From: Chitinophaga agri | Lineage (GTDB): Bacteria; Bacteroidota; Bacteroidia; Chitinophagales; Chitinophagaceae | NCBI RefSeq assembly: GCF_010093065.1 | Contig: NZ_CP048113.1 | Location: forward strand, 372,001-436,000 | Length of the DNA: 64,000 nt | Reading direction: 5' to 3' | Part shown: positions 1-7,717 of the stretch, one piece after another | Layout: each line of letters opens with the position of its first letter | Numbering within the stretch: position 1 is the first letter of the stretch | Notes under the pieces: model-generated | Databases searched by the model: none | Told to the model about the DNA's origin: nothing | The model's input: only the letters and a program-made list of their open reading frames with translations | Translations under genes and position numbers: made by a program

Positions 1-52
1 AGCCACGAGCGATCTTTTTTTATTGTTGAAAATCAATAATTCCTCATTCTGT

Positions 53-631
53 TTATTCATTTCTTTCTGCTTTCAGCAGCGAATACATTACCATATCATA
101 ATGCTGCTCATTCCAATACATCCACTGTCTCAATACCCCTTCCTGTTTGAAGCCTAATTTATGCATCAGGTGCATGGATGGCTCATTTCCTTCCATTACT
201 TCCGCTTCTATCCGGTTGATATTAAGCGCATGAAATCCATAACTGATGATGGCATGGAGGGCTTCCGTTGCAATGCCACGGTTCCAATAGGCGTATTGCA
301 GGTCGTAGCCGATATTGGCCCGGTGTTTCGGTGTGAAATTATTAAAACCCACCGTACCGATGATCCGGTCGCTTTCATTCAGCCGTATGCCCCATCTGAT
401 AGCAGCACCCGCTTCAAAGCGTTTGCGGAAGTGATGGATGAGGGGGAGGGAGTCATCCGGACAGGCCAGCGGAACCAGGTTGTAATACCTGGTGACGTTT
501 TGATCGCCGAATAATTTATACAGGTCTTCCGCATGTGCATCTGTTATCTGTACCAGTTCCAGATGAGGAGTACGTATAGTAGGAAATCTACTAAAAATGC
601 CGGCTTTTTTATTTTCAATAACGCGGGACAT
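53..631 (-). CDS. GNAT N-acetyltransferase (RimJ/RimL type)
   Basis: 192 aa. The protein follows the RimJ/RimL GNAT layout: an N-terminal strand with TPHLELVQITDAHAEDLYKLF, the acetyl-CoA binding loop in YWNRGIATEAL (about 114-124), and the late motif RIEAEV-EGNEPSMHLMHKLGF. Members acetylate alpha-amino groups of ribosomal proteins, peptides or small amines using acetyl-CoA in the cytosol; the substrate here cannot be read from sequence. It sits alone on the minus strand, with no clear operon partner. The start at MSRVIENKK gives a normal family length. Confidence 0.85.
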   Translation of the reverse strand: MSRVIENKKAGIFSRFPTIRTPHLELVQITDAHAEDLYKLFGDQNVTRYYNLVPLACPDDSLPLIHHFRKRFEAGAAIRWGIRLNESDRIIGTVGFNNFTPKHRANIGYDLQYAYWNRGIATEALHAIISYGFHALNINRIEAEVMEGNEPSMHLMHKLGFKQEGVLRQWMYWNEQHYDMVMYSLLKAERNE

Positions 632-721
632 GATACAACATGTTTTGGGTGTTATGTAGCTTGTAGTAATGAATATAAAGAAAAAGGAGGATAAAACCCA
701 GTGATATTTATATGGAGGCTG

Positions 722-1477
722 TTATACGTAGCTGTACAATACCAGTCCGGTGAGTGCAGCGGCCAGGGTACTCAGAAAGTTAACCATATCGTTACCGATC
801 ATGTGCTTCCTTTCCATAGATGCGCCCATTAATGAATCAGCCAGATTACCTGTGACACCCGCAACAAGGATGACCCAGCTTTCTTTACTGAAACCTCCGT
901 GTAACAGTGCGATGATCGCCGCCCCGGCCACGCCGAGCCAAAACCCTTCCCGGCTGATAACACCGTCCAGACCTTTCTGGTCTTTTTTAAAAGTTAGTAT
1001 GTTGTAGAAATTACGTCCGTAAACCATACCGAGTTCAGATGACCACGTGTCTGATAATGCGGAAGCGAGGCTCGCGCTAAGCATCAGTTCATAGAGTGAA
1101 TGTCCTGGTCTGTCCATGATAGCAAACGCACCCATGATAGCTGCCATGCCGCCATTGGCAAATACCTGTCCGACGGTTCTTTCCTGAGGATGTTTCCCGT
1201 CGGGAGACAAGTTGGCTTTTAGCTGTTTCTTGTGAGATGTGGCCAGTACTGCCAGTGCAAAGAAAACATAAAGGAGGAACAGTGCGCGTGGACCACCTCC
1301 CCATCCGATAAGGCCACCCATTGCAATAGCGGCGATAAAAGCAGGGCCAGTCAGCTTCCTGTACATCAGGTACATAATGACGAGACTGAAACCGAGTAAA
1401 ATGAGTGTGACGGTGAAGAGTCCAGGGCTGGGTGCTAAAAGTCTGTCCATAGGCGGCAAAACTATCAAAATATTCAC
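722..1477 (-). CDS. DUF92 family integral membrane protein
   Basis: 251 aa, strongly hydrophobic with about six membrane segments. The stretches GGGPRALFLLYVFFALAVLATSHKK, ANGGMAAIMG, LADSLMGASME and NFLSTLAAALTGL match the DUF92 (TIGR00297) family. The family includes a plant phytyl-phosphate kinase (VTE6), but bacterial members have no settled function; a prenyl-phosphate or CTP-dependent kinase role would be an extrapolation. The N terminus MNILIVLPPMDRLL could also start at the internal Met10. Monocistronic by spacing. Confidence 0.8.
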   Translation of the reverse strand: MNILIVLPPMDRLLAPSPGLFTVTLILLGFSLVIMYLMYRKLTGPAFIAAIAMGGLIGWGGGPRALFLLYVFFALAVLATSHKKQLKANLSPDGKHPQERTVGQVFANGGMAAIMGAFAIMDRPGHSLYELMLSASLASALSDTWSSELGMVYGRNFYNILTFKKDQKGLDGVISREGFWLGVAGAAIIALLHGGFSKESWVILVAGVTGNLADSLMGASMERKHMIGNDMVNFLSTLAAALTGLVLYSYV

Positions 1478-1573
1478 AATACTTTCCGCTTTGCCAGGTG
1501 AGATACGCGGATTTGCCTACATACGAAGGGCACCCTGGTAAAGGTGCCCTGCCGCTTATTGCTGATAATGTTG

Positions 1574-2179
1574 TTATGCTTCGATACCCAGTTTATTCAA
1601 CTGGATCAGTCGGACGAAGTCCTGTCTGAAGGTTGCCTGCTTCCCGTTCTTTAGGGCAGCAATCGCTTCCTGCTGCCTGTTCACTTCTTCTTCGAACAGC
1701 GGATGTGTTTCAATATCTTCTTCTTCCGGGAAGAAGTCTTCTCCTTTTTCCGCGCTGAACTGTGTGCTGATCAGTATATCAAGTGTATTACGGATAATGT
1801 CGGTCGTGTCAAGCGCAGCGCCTACCGGTTCCACAGCAAGTCCGCAGATGGCCAGCCATACTCCGGTTGCTGCGTTCTGGGCACTGGACGCCAGGGTGGT
1901 ACGCCATGCGGATTCGAAGATACCCATGAAGTTGTCCAGATCAGGGATCTGGTCTTTCGCCATTGTTTCCAGCTCCTCGACAGTTGTATCTTTCAGCTGA
2001 CCTGATACCAGCAGCCATGCTTTGTCAAATATCTCTGCGGTTTTATTAACGTCGCCGTTAAATTCATCTTCATATACTTTCCTGAAGGTCAGCCACAATG
2101 TCTCTGCGCCTGCCAGACTGAAACGGGAAACGTCGTTTGGTGTGAGTTCGGAAAGCAGTTCTTCCAGGTTCTCTGTCAT
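1574..2179 (-). CDS. hypothetical protein, acidic and helical
   Basis: 201 aa, not recognised. It is acidic, rich in Glu/Asp and predicted helical, with no signal peptide and only a mildly hydrophobic centre (GVWLAICGLAVEPVGAALD). It begins MTENLEELLSELTPNDVSRFSL and ends VRLIQLNKLGIEA. It lies head-to-tail about 110 bp downstream of the SseB-like gene on the same strand, so the two may be co-transcribed. No catalytic motif is visible. Confidence 0.6.
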   Translation of the reverse strand: MTENLEELLSELTPNDVSRFSLAGAETLWLTFRKVYEDEFNGDVNKTAEIFDKAWLLVSGQLKDTTVEELETMAKDQIPDLDNFMGIFESAWRTTLASSAQNAATGVWLAICGLAVEPVGAALDTTDIIRNTLDILISTQFSAEKGEDFFPEEEDIETHPLFEEEVNRQQEAIAALKNGKQATFRQDFVRLIQLNKLGIEA

Positions 2180-2288
2180 GTGTTCCTGCTATTATTTTAG
2201 CAGCCTTTTATATGTCCCGCTGACTTTGTATGCCACCCGGTCAGTATATAAAAGCTGAATAGCAGCTGCAAGATAGTACATTCAGGGG

Positions 2289-3002
2289 TTACACCTTCAT
2301 CTCTACCTCAAATGGTGTTGCCGGATTCAGGATGAACAGCTGCCCGGGATTAATACCATTCAGGATCCGCTGGAAGGTCATTTTAACGACTACCCTGTCG
2401 TCCGGAAGATTGATCATGCCGCTTTTGGCAATCATATCCTCACTGGCAAACAGGGGGATGAATTCACCGCTTTCCCTTACGTAAGTTGCCAGCATCAGGT
2501 CTTTGCTGTTTTCCATCTTATGGGCCAGTGTGAAGACCGGTGTTGTTTTTAGTGTGTCAATCAGCTCAGTATGATACTGCTGCTGGTCAAACCACTGCTT
2601 CATGATCTTCTGTTGTAACACAGCCGATCCATCCTGGTGATAGAAAGCAGGGTTGTGTTGTTTGATATAGTCGAGTAATTCCTGGTTCGTGATATTGGAT
2701 GTGTAGTGAATGTCGGTATCACTCATGAACAGACATTTGATCATCCAGGTCAGGTCCCTTACCGTATCCTCATCTGTCTGATGATCTATCGCCAATACCA
2801 GGATATGTTGCCTGGTGGTATTGTTGTACCCAAACCCGAAATAGGCAGCGGTGATGTCCGGGTTGGAACTGAAATAGCTCACCAGGTCGTCCACGAAGTT
2901 CCTGTCTGGTGAAAGGGCATCGGGAGCGGTGGCCTCCGGTGTTGGAACTGTATTGTCTTCAGTTGTGGCAGGTTTCTTCCTGAAACGGTCAAATAAACTC
3001 AT
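2289..3002 (-). CDS. SseB-like family protein
   Basis: 237 aa. The second half (TTPVFTLAHKMENSKDLMLA..GEFIPLFASEDMI..LNPATPFEVEM) has the layout of the SseB N-terminal domain family (enhanced serine sensitivity protein B), where xPVF, FIPLFTS and LNPGSP-like segments are typical. The first half (about 30-125) is a separate alpha/beta region, possibly the SseB C-terminal-type domain in swapped order. Biochemical function is unknown for the family. It opens a minus-strand pair with the 201-aa hypothetical. Confidence 0.65.
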   Translation of the reverse strand: MSLFDRFRKKPATTEDNTVPTPEATAPDALSPDRNFVDDLVSYFSSNPDITAAYFGFGYNNTTRQHILVLAIDHQTDEDTVRDLTWMIKCLFMSDTDIHYTSNITNQELLDYIKQHNPAFYHQDGSAVLQQKIMKQWFDQQQYHTELIDTLKTTPVFTLAHKMENSKDLMLATYVRESGEFIPLFASEDMIAKSGMINLPDDRVVVKMTFQRILNGINPGQLFILNPATPFEVEMKV

Positions 3003-3115
3003 ACGGATAGGGATTTTGAATAGTCAGCCGGCATCGACAGCGTCAATAGTCATAGGATGATATATCACATACAAATATAATATTTATATGCGCATTTTGT
3101 CGGGTAAGCAAGGCT

Positions 3116-3343
3116 TTATTTATTCCGGTAGGCGGATGGATTGATCTGGTGGTGACTCCTGACGAATTTACTGAAATGACTGAGGTCGGTGAACCCCAGT
3201 TCCTGGCTGATCTCTTTGAGCGATAAAGAGCTGTATGTCAGCCTGTTTTCAATAATATGCAGTTTATAGCGATTGATGTAATCGCGTAACGGGACGCCGG
3301 TATGTTCCCGGAAGAACGCTCCCAGGTGTTTTTGGAATATGCA
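3116..3343 (-). pseudogene. AraC-family regulator, C-terminal remnant
   Basis: On the minus strand an open stretch of about 75 codons ends at TAA 3116-3118. It encodes the second half of an AraC HTH domain: FQKHLGAFFREHTGVPL, then LSLKEISQELGFTDLSHFSK, then the usual terminal INPSAYR. The N-terminal sensory domain and first helix-turn-helix are missing; at about 3344 the sequence switches to an unrelated plus-strand remnant. It looks like a regulator cut by a deletion. Confidence 0.7.
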
Positions 3344-3354
3344 TCTATATTAGG

Positions 3355-3531
3355 GAACTGGATCTGCCACTTCGCCTCCCGGGTAAACCTGGTGCTTACA
3401 ACAAACTGGTCGGGATGACAAACGCCGGTCTCCTGGCAAAAGCCACCACCTGGACTGCAACGGCAGGAAATGCCGCAAATCAGGCGTTTAATATCAACAG
3501 CGGAGACTTATTCCGCTGGAGCGAGATGTAG
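3355..3531 (+). pseudogene. PRISE-like SDR (NAD-dependent epimerase type), C-terminal remnant
   Basis: Fifty-eight codons reading ELDLPLRLPGKPGAYNKL ... GLLAKATTWTATA ... NQAFNINSGDLFRWSEM then TAG. The run AFNINSGDLFRWSEMW is characteristic of atypical SDRs related to progesterone 5-beta-reductase. The Rossmann N terminus is absent and the usual Trp codon after SEM is replaced by a stop. A further fragment (3594-3656, reading ETKEMFFTIFDDFW then KRGVIP and stop) follows in another frame. Together with the adjacent AraC stub it marks a deletion scar. Confidence 0.6.
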
Positions 3532-3674
3532 CCGGCAATAGCCCGGGGATGGCACCAGGGACCGCAGCGCAGGATGCCACGAATACGTGGAAACGAAGGA
3601 GATGTTTTTCACCATCTTCGACGATTTCTGGAAACGTGGTGTCATTCCCTGATCTTTTTGTGATCTTTGGGGGG

Positions 3675-4553
3675 ATGAATGTAATCAATCTGCCACAGGA
3701 CCTCAATCCGGCACAATACCGCGCAGAAGACCGGATCCTGATCCGGCCATATACATCTCCCTGTAACACGAAAAAGAACCGGGTGATCTTACACAGGAAC
3801 ATGATCAATCTACTGGTGGAAGGGCGTAAGACTGTCATTTACGGCGGACAAACAACTACTGTGAATGATAACGCCATCCTGTTCCTGACAGCGGGTAGCT
3901 GTCTGACCACAAGCGTATTGTCGGACAATGGCAACTTCCAGGCTTTTCTTCTCTATTACAGTGATGATGCATTGCTGGACTTCTTCATGAAATATGACCA
4001 CCTCGTAAAGGCGCAGCAACCGTTACCAGTACCGGCGGCTTCTTTTATCACCTTCGAAAAGGACGTGTTTATCCGCAATTATATAGCATCACTCCGGCAT
4101 CTGCTGGAGGTAAGCCAACCGATCTCGCAGGAGATCTGTGTACTGAAATTCGAAGAGCTGTTATTGTACCTGCTGCAAACATCACCGGAAGCATTACTGC
4201 AACTGAAAGTGAACGCTACCGGCAGCATGCAGGACTTCGAGATCAGGAAGGCGGTGGAAGGGAACATCACAAACCGTGTAACGGTAGAAGAACTCGCGTT
4301 CCTCTGCAGCATGTCATTGTCTACTTTCAAACGCCGCTTCACGAAAATATACGGCACTACTCCGCAGCGCTGGATACTGGAACAGAAGATGCAGGTGGCT
4401 GCGCGTTTGCTCAAAGATCAGCAAGCCAAACCGGGCGATGTGTATGATCAGGTAGGCTATGAAAGTCACTCGAGTTTTACAAAAGCCTTCCGCCAGTTAT
4501 TTGGTATGACCCCCTCCGCCTACCAGGAACAAAATATGAACGTCCAGGCATAA
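3675..4553 (+). CDS. AraC-family transcriptional regulator (ExsA-like N-terminal domain)
   Basis: 292 aa from ATG 3675, which follows a GGGGG run; the longer in-frame ATG at 3549 would add 42 residues of remnant sequence and is rejected. The N-terminal half (NMINLLVEGRKTVIYGG..ILFLTAGSC) is the cupin-like domain of ExsA-type regulators. The C-terminal AraC DNA-binding domain carries VTVEELAFLCSMSLSTFKRRF and the second helix-turn-helix DVYDQVGYESHSSFTKAFRQLFGMTPSAY. It precedes the ester-cyclase gene by about 60 bp in the same direction and may control it or the lost SDR gene. Confidence 0.85.
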   Translation: MNVINLPQDLNPAQYRAEDRILIRPYTSPCNTKKNRVILHRNMINLLVEGRKTVIYGGQTTTVNDNAILFLTAGSCLTTSVLSDNGNFQAFLLYYSDDALLDFFMKYDHLVKAQQPLPVPAASFITFEKDVFIRNYIASLRHLLEVSQPISQEICVLKFEELLLYLLQTSPEALLQLKVNATGSMQDFEIRKAVEGNITNRVTVEELAFLCSMSLSTFKRRFTKIYGTTPQRWILEQKMQVAARLLKDQQAKPGDVYDQVGYESHSSFTKAFRQLFGMTPSAYQEQNMNVQA

Positions 4554-4616
4554 AAGCTGAACGCGCAGGACAAACATATCACGGTGACGGCGGTCTAACT
4601 TTGCAATATAAAATCA

Positions 4617-5057
4617 ATGGTCATGACAGCCGTAACAGAACAGAACAAAGCCGTGGTAAGACGGTTCAACAAAGAAGTGATTGAAGAAAATAATCTGCAC
4701 AGTTTTAACGAGATCATGCATGCTGCCTTTATCAACCATACCGCAGCCGCAGGCGCAGATAGCGGGGCCGCAGGTATATTGTATACTTTCAATGAAGTGC
4801 TCAGACCTGCATTTCCTGATCTCAGGGTAACCATCCATGAACAGGTAGCAGAAGGAGATAAGGTCACAACATTTAAAACGATCTCAGGCACCCATACAGG
4901 CACCTTCATGGGTATACCACCAACACATCAGGTTGTGATGATCCGGGTAATGGACATGGTCACCGTGCGCGACGGGCAGTATGTTGAACACTGGGGCGTG
5001 AATACGCTGGGAGCGCTTGTAGCGGAATTAAAGACAATACATGCAGCAAAGAAATAG
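4617..5057 (+). CDS. SnoaL-like ester cyclase
   Basis: 146 aa. The sequence EQNKAVVRRFNKEVIEENN, then FINHTAA, ..VTIHEQVAEGDKVTTFKTISGTHTGTFMGIPPT and the ending REGQYVEHWGVNTLG-like segment (here DGQYVEHWGVNTLGAL) are diagnostic for the SnoaL-like polyketide-cyclase / ester cyclase group of the NTF2 fold. Soluble, about 140 aa as usual for the family. Substrate unknown. Start is MVMTAV or the second Met two codons later. It follows the AraC regulator in the same direction. Confidence 0.85.
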   Translation: MVMTAVTEQNKAVVRRFNKEVIEENNLHSFNEIMHAAFINHTAAAGADSGAAGILYTFNEVLRPAFPDLRVTIHEQVAEGDKVTTFKTISGTHTGTFMGIPPTHQVVMIRVMDMVTVRDGQYVEHWGVNTLGALVAELKTIHAAKK

Positions 5058-5104
5058 GAGTTAAAGTATTTCTTCCCGCCCTGTTCTTTTTAAACAAATT
5101 TTGT

Positions 5105-5270
5105 TATATTTGTTACCCCCCCTTTCAAAAAAGGGAGGTGAGCAGTAAGGCTGTATTAGTGATGTTGTGAATGCTGACAATGAGTTAATTTATTAATTAT
5201 ATCGTTTACAGTACTGGTCTCCGGACCCTGAATTAAAAGCCTTCTGATGCTCAGGAGGCTTTTGTGTTTT
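5105..5270 (+). ncRNA. structured 5' leader or small RNA with terminator
   Basis: A TATATTTG box (5105-5112) matching the Bacteroidota -7 element is followed by a region able to form three hairpins: CCCTTT/AAAGGG near 5121-5136, GGTC-TCCG-GACC at about 5218-5229, and a strong AAAAGCCT..AGGCTTTT stem (5235-5263) trailed by GTGTTTT. A matching -33 TTG is not clear. It could be a free small RNA of about 150 nt, or an attenuation leader for the acetyltransferase starting at 5292. No known riboswitch is recognised. Confidence 0.4.
5235..5263 (+). terminator. intrinsic-terminator hairpin upstream of acetyltransferase
   Basis: AAAAGCCT pairs perfectly with AGGCTTTT and the inner CTGA with TCAG around a TGC loop; GTGTTTTCT follows. 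It lies 28 bp before the next start codon, so it either ends an upstream small RNA or acts as an attenuator. Confidence 0.65.
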
Positions 5271-5291
5271 CTATAAATAAAATAACGAGGT

Positions 5292-5792
5292 ATGTTGGAA
5301 GTTGTAGAAGTAAAAAAAGATGATGTCAAGCTACTGGAGCAGGTAAAAGGGCTTTTCCGAGAGTATGCCAACTGGTTAAGTGTTGACCTCAGTTTTCAGC
5401 GGTTCGAAGAAGAATTAAGCAGTTTACCTGAGCCTTATTACGAGGCGCCGGCAGGAGCGCTATTCCTGGCACTGGTAGATGGACAGCCCGCAGGTTGCGT
5501 GGCAGTAAGGTTGTTTGAAAACTCCACCTGCGAAATGAAAAGGCTCTTTGTGCGCGACAGCTTTAAAGGGCATGGTGTCGGAAGGGCACTGGCCACCAGA
5601 GCGATCGAAGCGGGCAGAGACCTGGGTTACAAACGTATGTTGCTGGATACCCTTGCACACATGCGCCCTGCTATTGAGTTGTATACCAGCCTGGGCTTCC
5701 AGCCGATCGCTGCGTATTACGACAATCCGATCAGTGATGCCGTATATCTTTCCATGATGCTCGAAAAGGAGAGTGCTGGTACGGCGCTGTAA
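5292..5792 (+). CDS. GNAT N-acetyltransferase
   Basis: 166 aa. A compact GNAT: GALFLALVDGQPAGCVAVR (beta4), CEMKRLFVRDSFKGHGVGRALATRAIEAGRDLGYKRMLLDT (beta4-loop-alpha3 with the acetyl-CoA RxxxGxG/A site, about 85-125) and ELYTSLGFQPIAAYYDNP (C-terminal YxxxGF). The arrangement resembles the PhnO/ElaA-like small-molecule acetyltransferases. ATG 5292 follows ACGAGGT. Its expression may depend on the leader and hairpin directly upstream. Confidence 0.85.
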   Translation: MLEVVEVKKDDVKLLEQVKGLFREYANWLSVDLSFQRFEEELSSLPEPYYEAPAGALFLALVDGQPAGCVAVRLFENSTCEMKRLFVRDSFKGHGVGRALATRAIEAGRDLGYKRMLLDTLAHMRPAIELYTSLGFQPIAAYYDNPISDAVYLSMMLEKESAGTAL

Positions 5793-5892
5793 GCACTGAT
5801 TTAACATTTATTTCGCAGTGCGGCTGGATGGGACCAGCAATAAATATTGATAAATTGTACTGAAGGATGGCTAATCATCCTCTGTACTATTT

Positions 5893-6198
5893 ATGGTAAG
5901 AATACGCGGTTTGTTACTCTATTACCGTTCATTTTTCCTCATCCCCGGTTTGCTGCTGACAACTGCTGCCTGTGGCCTGTATTATAAGAACGCCCGGTAC
6001 GCTGACAGCATTGTTCCTGCTATACTCACATTAAAGGTCATTACTTTCGGACTGACCGCTTACCTTAACTGGCAGCGGAAGGAGCGCTATTACTTTTTTA
6101 ACCTGGGACTGAGCCCGGTTCAGCTGATAGTGAGCGCCTGCCTTTTTGAGTGGCTGATCTTCTTTACCCTGTTCTATATCACTTCATTTTTCTGCTGA
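5893..6198 (+). CDS. small membrane protein paired with ABC ATPase
   Basis: 101 aa with three to four hydrophobic segments (FLIPGLLLTTAACGLYY, PAILTLKVITFGLTAYL, LIVSACLFEWLIFFTLFYITSFF). No family recognised. Its TGA overlaps the ATG of the ABC ATPase gene by one base (TGATG), so translation is probably coupled and the two likely work together. With only about four membrane segments it is far shorter than a usual ABC-2 permease; it could be a minimal membrane partner. Confidence 0.7.
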   Translation: MVRIRGLLLYYRSFFLIPGLLLTTAACGLYYKNARYADSIVPAILTLKVITFGLTAYLNWQRKERYYFFNLGLSPVQLIVSACLFEWLIFFTLFYITSFFC

Positions 6199-6857
6199 TG
6201 GATATAATAGAAACGGACAGCGTCACGCTTTCCTATGGAACAAAGACTGTTATCAGTGGCGGTTATATGAAACTGGTAAGTGGCCGGGTCCATGCCCTGG
6301 TAGGCCGTAATGGTTACGGTAAGTCAAGTCTGATGCGGGTCATCTTTGGAACGCAGCCAGCAGAATTTAGCTTTACCAGGTATAATGGGAGGAAATTGCA
6401 GCAACCTTTTAAGGTACCTGGACTGATCAGGTATCTGCCGCAGTTCTCTTTTATTCCCCGGAATATAAAAGCCGGCGTTTTTGCACGGTCCTATGAGGTG
6501 CCATGGCAGAAGATCGTGGCTTGTTTCCCTGATTTTGCAGCCATTGAAAATGCATATGTCAGTTCGCTTTCCGGCGGACAGATACGTATGCTCGCTACAA
6601 TTGTGCTGATCTGTTCTCCCGTAAAGTTTGTCATGCTTGATGAGCCATTCACCCATATTATGCCATTGCATGTAGAGATCATCAAAGACCTGATACGACG
6701 GGAAGCTGCCAATGGCAAAGGGTTCCTTATCACAGACCATATGTATGATCATGTACTGGATCTTGCAGATGCCTACTATTATATGGAATGGGGCGTTGTC
6801 ATCACCATGACGCGGGAAGCATTACTTGAAAAAGATTACTTTCTCCGGTTAAGATAA
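6198..6857 (+). CDS. ABC transporter ATP-binding protein
   Basis: 219 aa from ATG 6198 (the longer frame from 6150 overlaps the upstream gene and is not preferred). Walker A GRNGYGKSS (about 36-44), Q-loop Gln82, signature LSGGQ (124-128), Walker B FVMLDEP (144-150) and switch His181 (ITDH) are all intact, so it should hydrolyse ATP. The region between Walker A and the signature is short. It couples to the 101-aa membrane protein; no other permease is near, so the substrate and even a transport role are open. Confidence 0.85.
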   Translation: MDIIETDSVTLSYGTKTVISGGYMKLVSGRVHALVGRNGYGKSSLMRVIFGTQPAEFSFTRYNGRKLQQPFKVPGLIRYLPQFSFIPRNIKAGVFARSYEVPWQKIVACFPDFAAIENAYVSSLSGGQIRMLATIVLICSPVKFVMLDEPFTHIMPLHVEIIKDLIRREAANGKGFLITDHMYDHVLDLADAYYYMEWGVVITMTREALLEKDYFLRLR

Positions 6858-6859
6858 CC

Positions 6860-7021
6860 GGACACATACATCTCAAAGATAAGGTAGTGTATAATAAGGT
6901 CACCTATCTGTGTAATGGTGCGGTAACTGGTGCGTGGTGGAAAGGTAACAACCGGGAAACCGCTCCGGGATATGGTATGCTTGAATTATTTGCAGATGGC
7001 AGTTCACGGAATAGTATGTGA
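6860..7021 (+). pseudogene. calcineurin-like metallophosphoesterase, C-terminal remnant
   Basis: Fifty-three codons right after the ABC gene stop read GHIHLKDKVVYNKVTYLCNGAVTGAWWKG..ETAPGYGMLELFADGS, then TGA. GHxH is the last metal-binding motif of calcineurin-like phosphoesterases, and LCNGAVSGAWW-type followed by PGYG-LDL-ADGS is the usual C terminus of one secreted subgroup. The catalytic N-terminal three quarters are gone and there is no start codon, so this is a remnant, apparently cut when the ABC pair arrived or by a deletion. Confidence 0.65.
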
Positions 7022-7164
7022 ATTATCAATAGTCAACAGGACTACTATTCCCACGGAAGAGTTCACTTTTTCAGTCATTGTATGCACCTGATGCCGCTCA
7101 TGATGGCATCAATGTTGAATCATTGCGTAGTGGTAAAGAAATATACGATACTAACAAGAGACAC

Positions 7165-7653
7165 ATGGAAACTATCATCAGCGATTTCTTTAATGCAGCA
7201 CGGACAGGAGATCTGACATTCCTGCGGGAGCATATCGACCAGATCAGTGACCTGAATGTACGTGACAACCGTGGATATACGCCACTGATCATTGCTACCT
7301 ATAATGGTCAGCTTGAAGCAGCCAGGTTATTACTGGACGCAGGCGCAGATGTCAATGCAGGCGACTATGGTGGCAATACTTCCCTGATGGGTGTAAGCTT
7401 CAAGGGATATCCTGAAATCGCTACGTTGCTGATAGGTTATGGTGCAGATCTCAATCTGCAGCATGGTAACGGAGGAACCGCACTGATGTTTGCAGCAATG
7501 TTCGGACGGAATAATATGGTGAGGCTGCTACTTGATGCAGGGGCGGACAGACATATATGTGAGAACAGGGGATTGACCGCGGCAGACCTGGCAGCGCAGC
7601 AGGGGAATGTGGCGGCGATTGAGATGCTGGAAGCAGCCGACGTGATCAGATAA
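7165..7653 (+). CDS. ankyrin-repeat protein
   Basis: 162 aa from ATG 7165. About four ankyrin repeats: DLTFLREHIDQISDLNVRDN, RGYTPLIIATYNGQLEAARLLLDAGADVNAGD, GNTSLMGVSFKGYPEIATLLIGYGADLNLQH and GGTALMFAAMFGRNNMVRLLLDAGADRH. These mediate protein binding; no enzyme domain is attached and no signal peptide is seen. The frame is open upstream to 7078 and could start there (191 aa), but METIISDFFNAARTGDL is the usual opening of such small bacterial ankyrin proteins. Confidence 0.85.
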   Translation: METIISDFFNAARTGDLTFLREHIDQISDLNVRDNRGYTPLIIATYNGQLEAARLLLDAGADVNAGDYGGNTSLMGVSFKGYPEIATLLIGYGADLNLQHGNGGTALMFAAMFGRNNMVRLLLDAGADRHICENRGLTAADLAAQQGNVAAIEMLEAADVIR

Positions 7654-7679
7654 GGCTATAATGTTGGTTGATAAATGGA

Positions 7680-7711
7680 AAAGGGCGTCCCGCTACAGGC
7701 GGGCGCCCTTT
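7680..7711. terminator. bidirectional terminator hairpin
   Basis: AAAGGGCG..CCCGC pairs with GCGGG..CGCCCTTT around TACAG, flanked by A-rich and T-rich sides. It separates the converging ankyrin gene (+) and the Gfo/Idh gene (-). Confidence 0.85.
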
Positions 7712-7717
7712 CTTTAT

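Noticed and set aside
3549..3674. N-terminal extension of the AraC regulator
   Set aside because: This stretch belongs to the decayed SDR remnant; ATG 3675 has a better ribosome-binding context and gives a normal family start.
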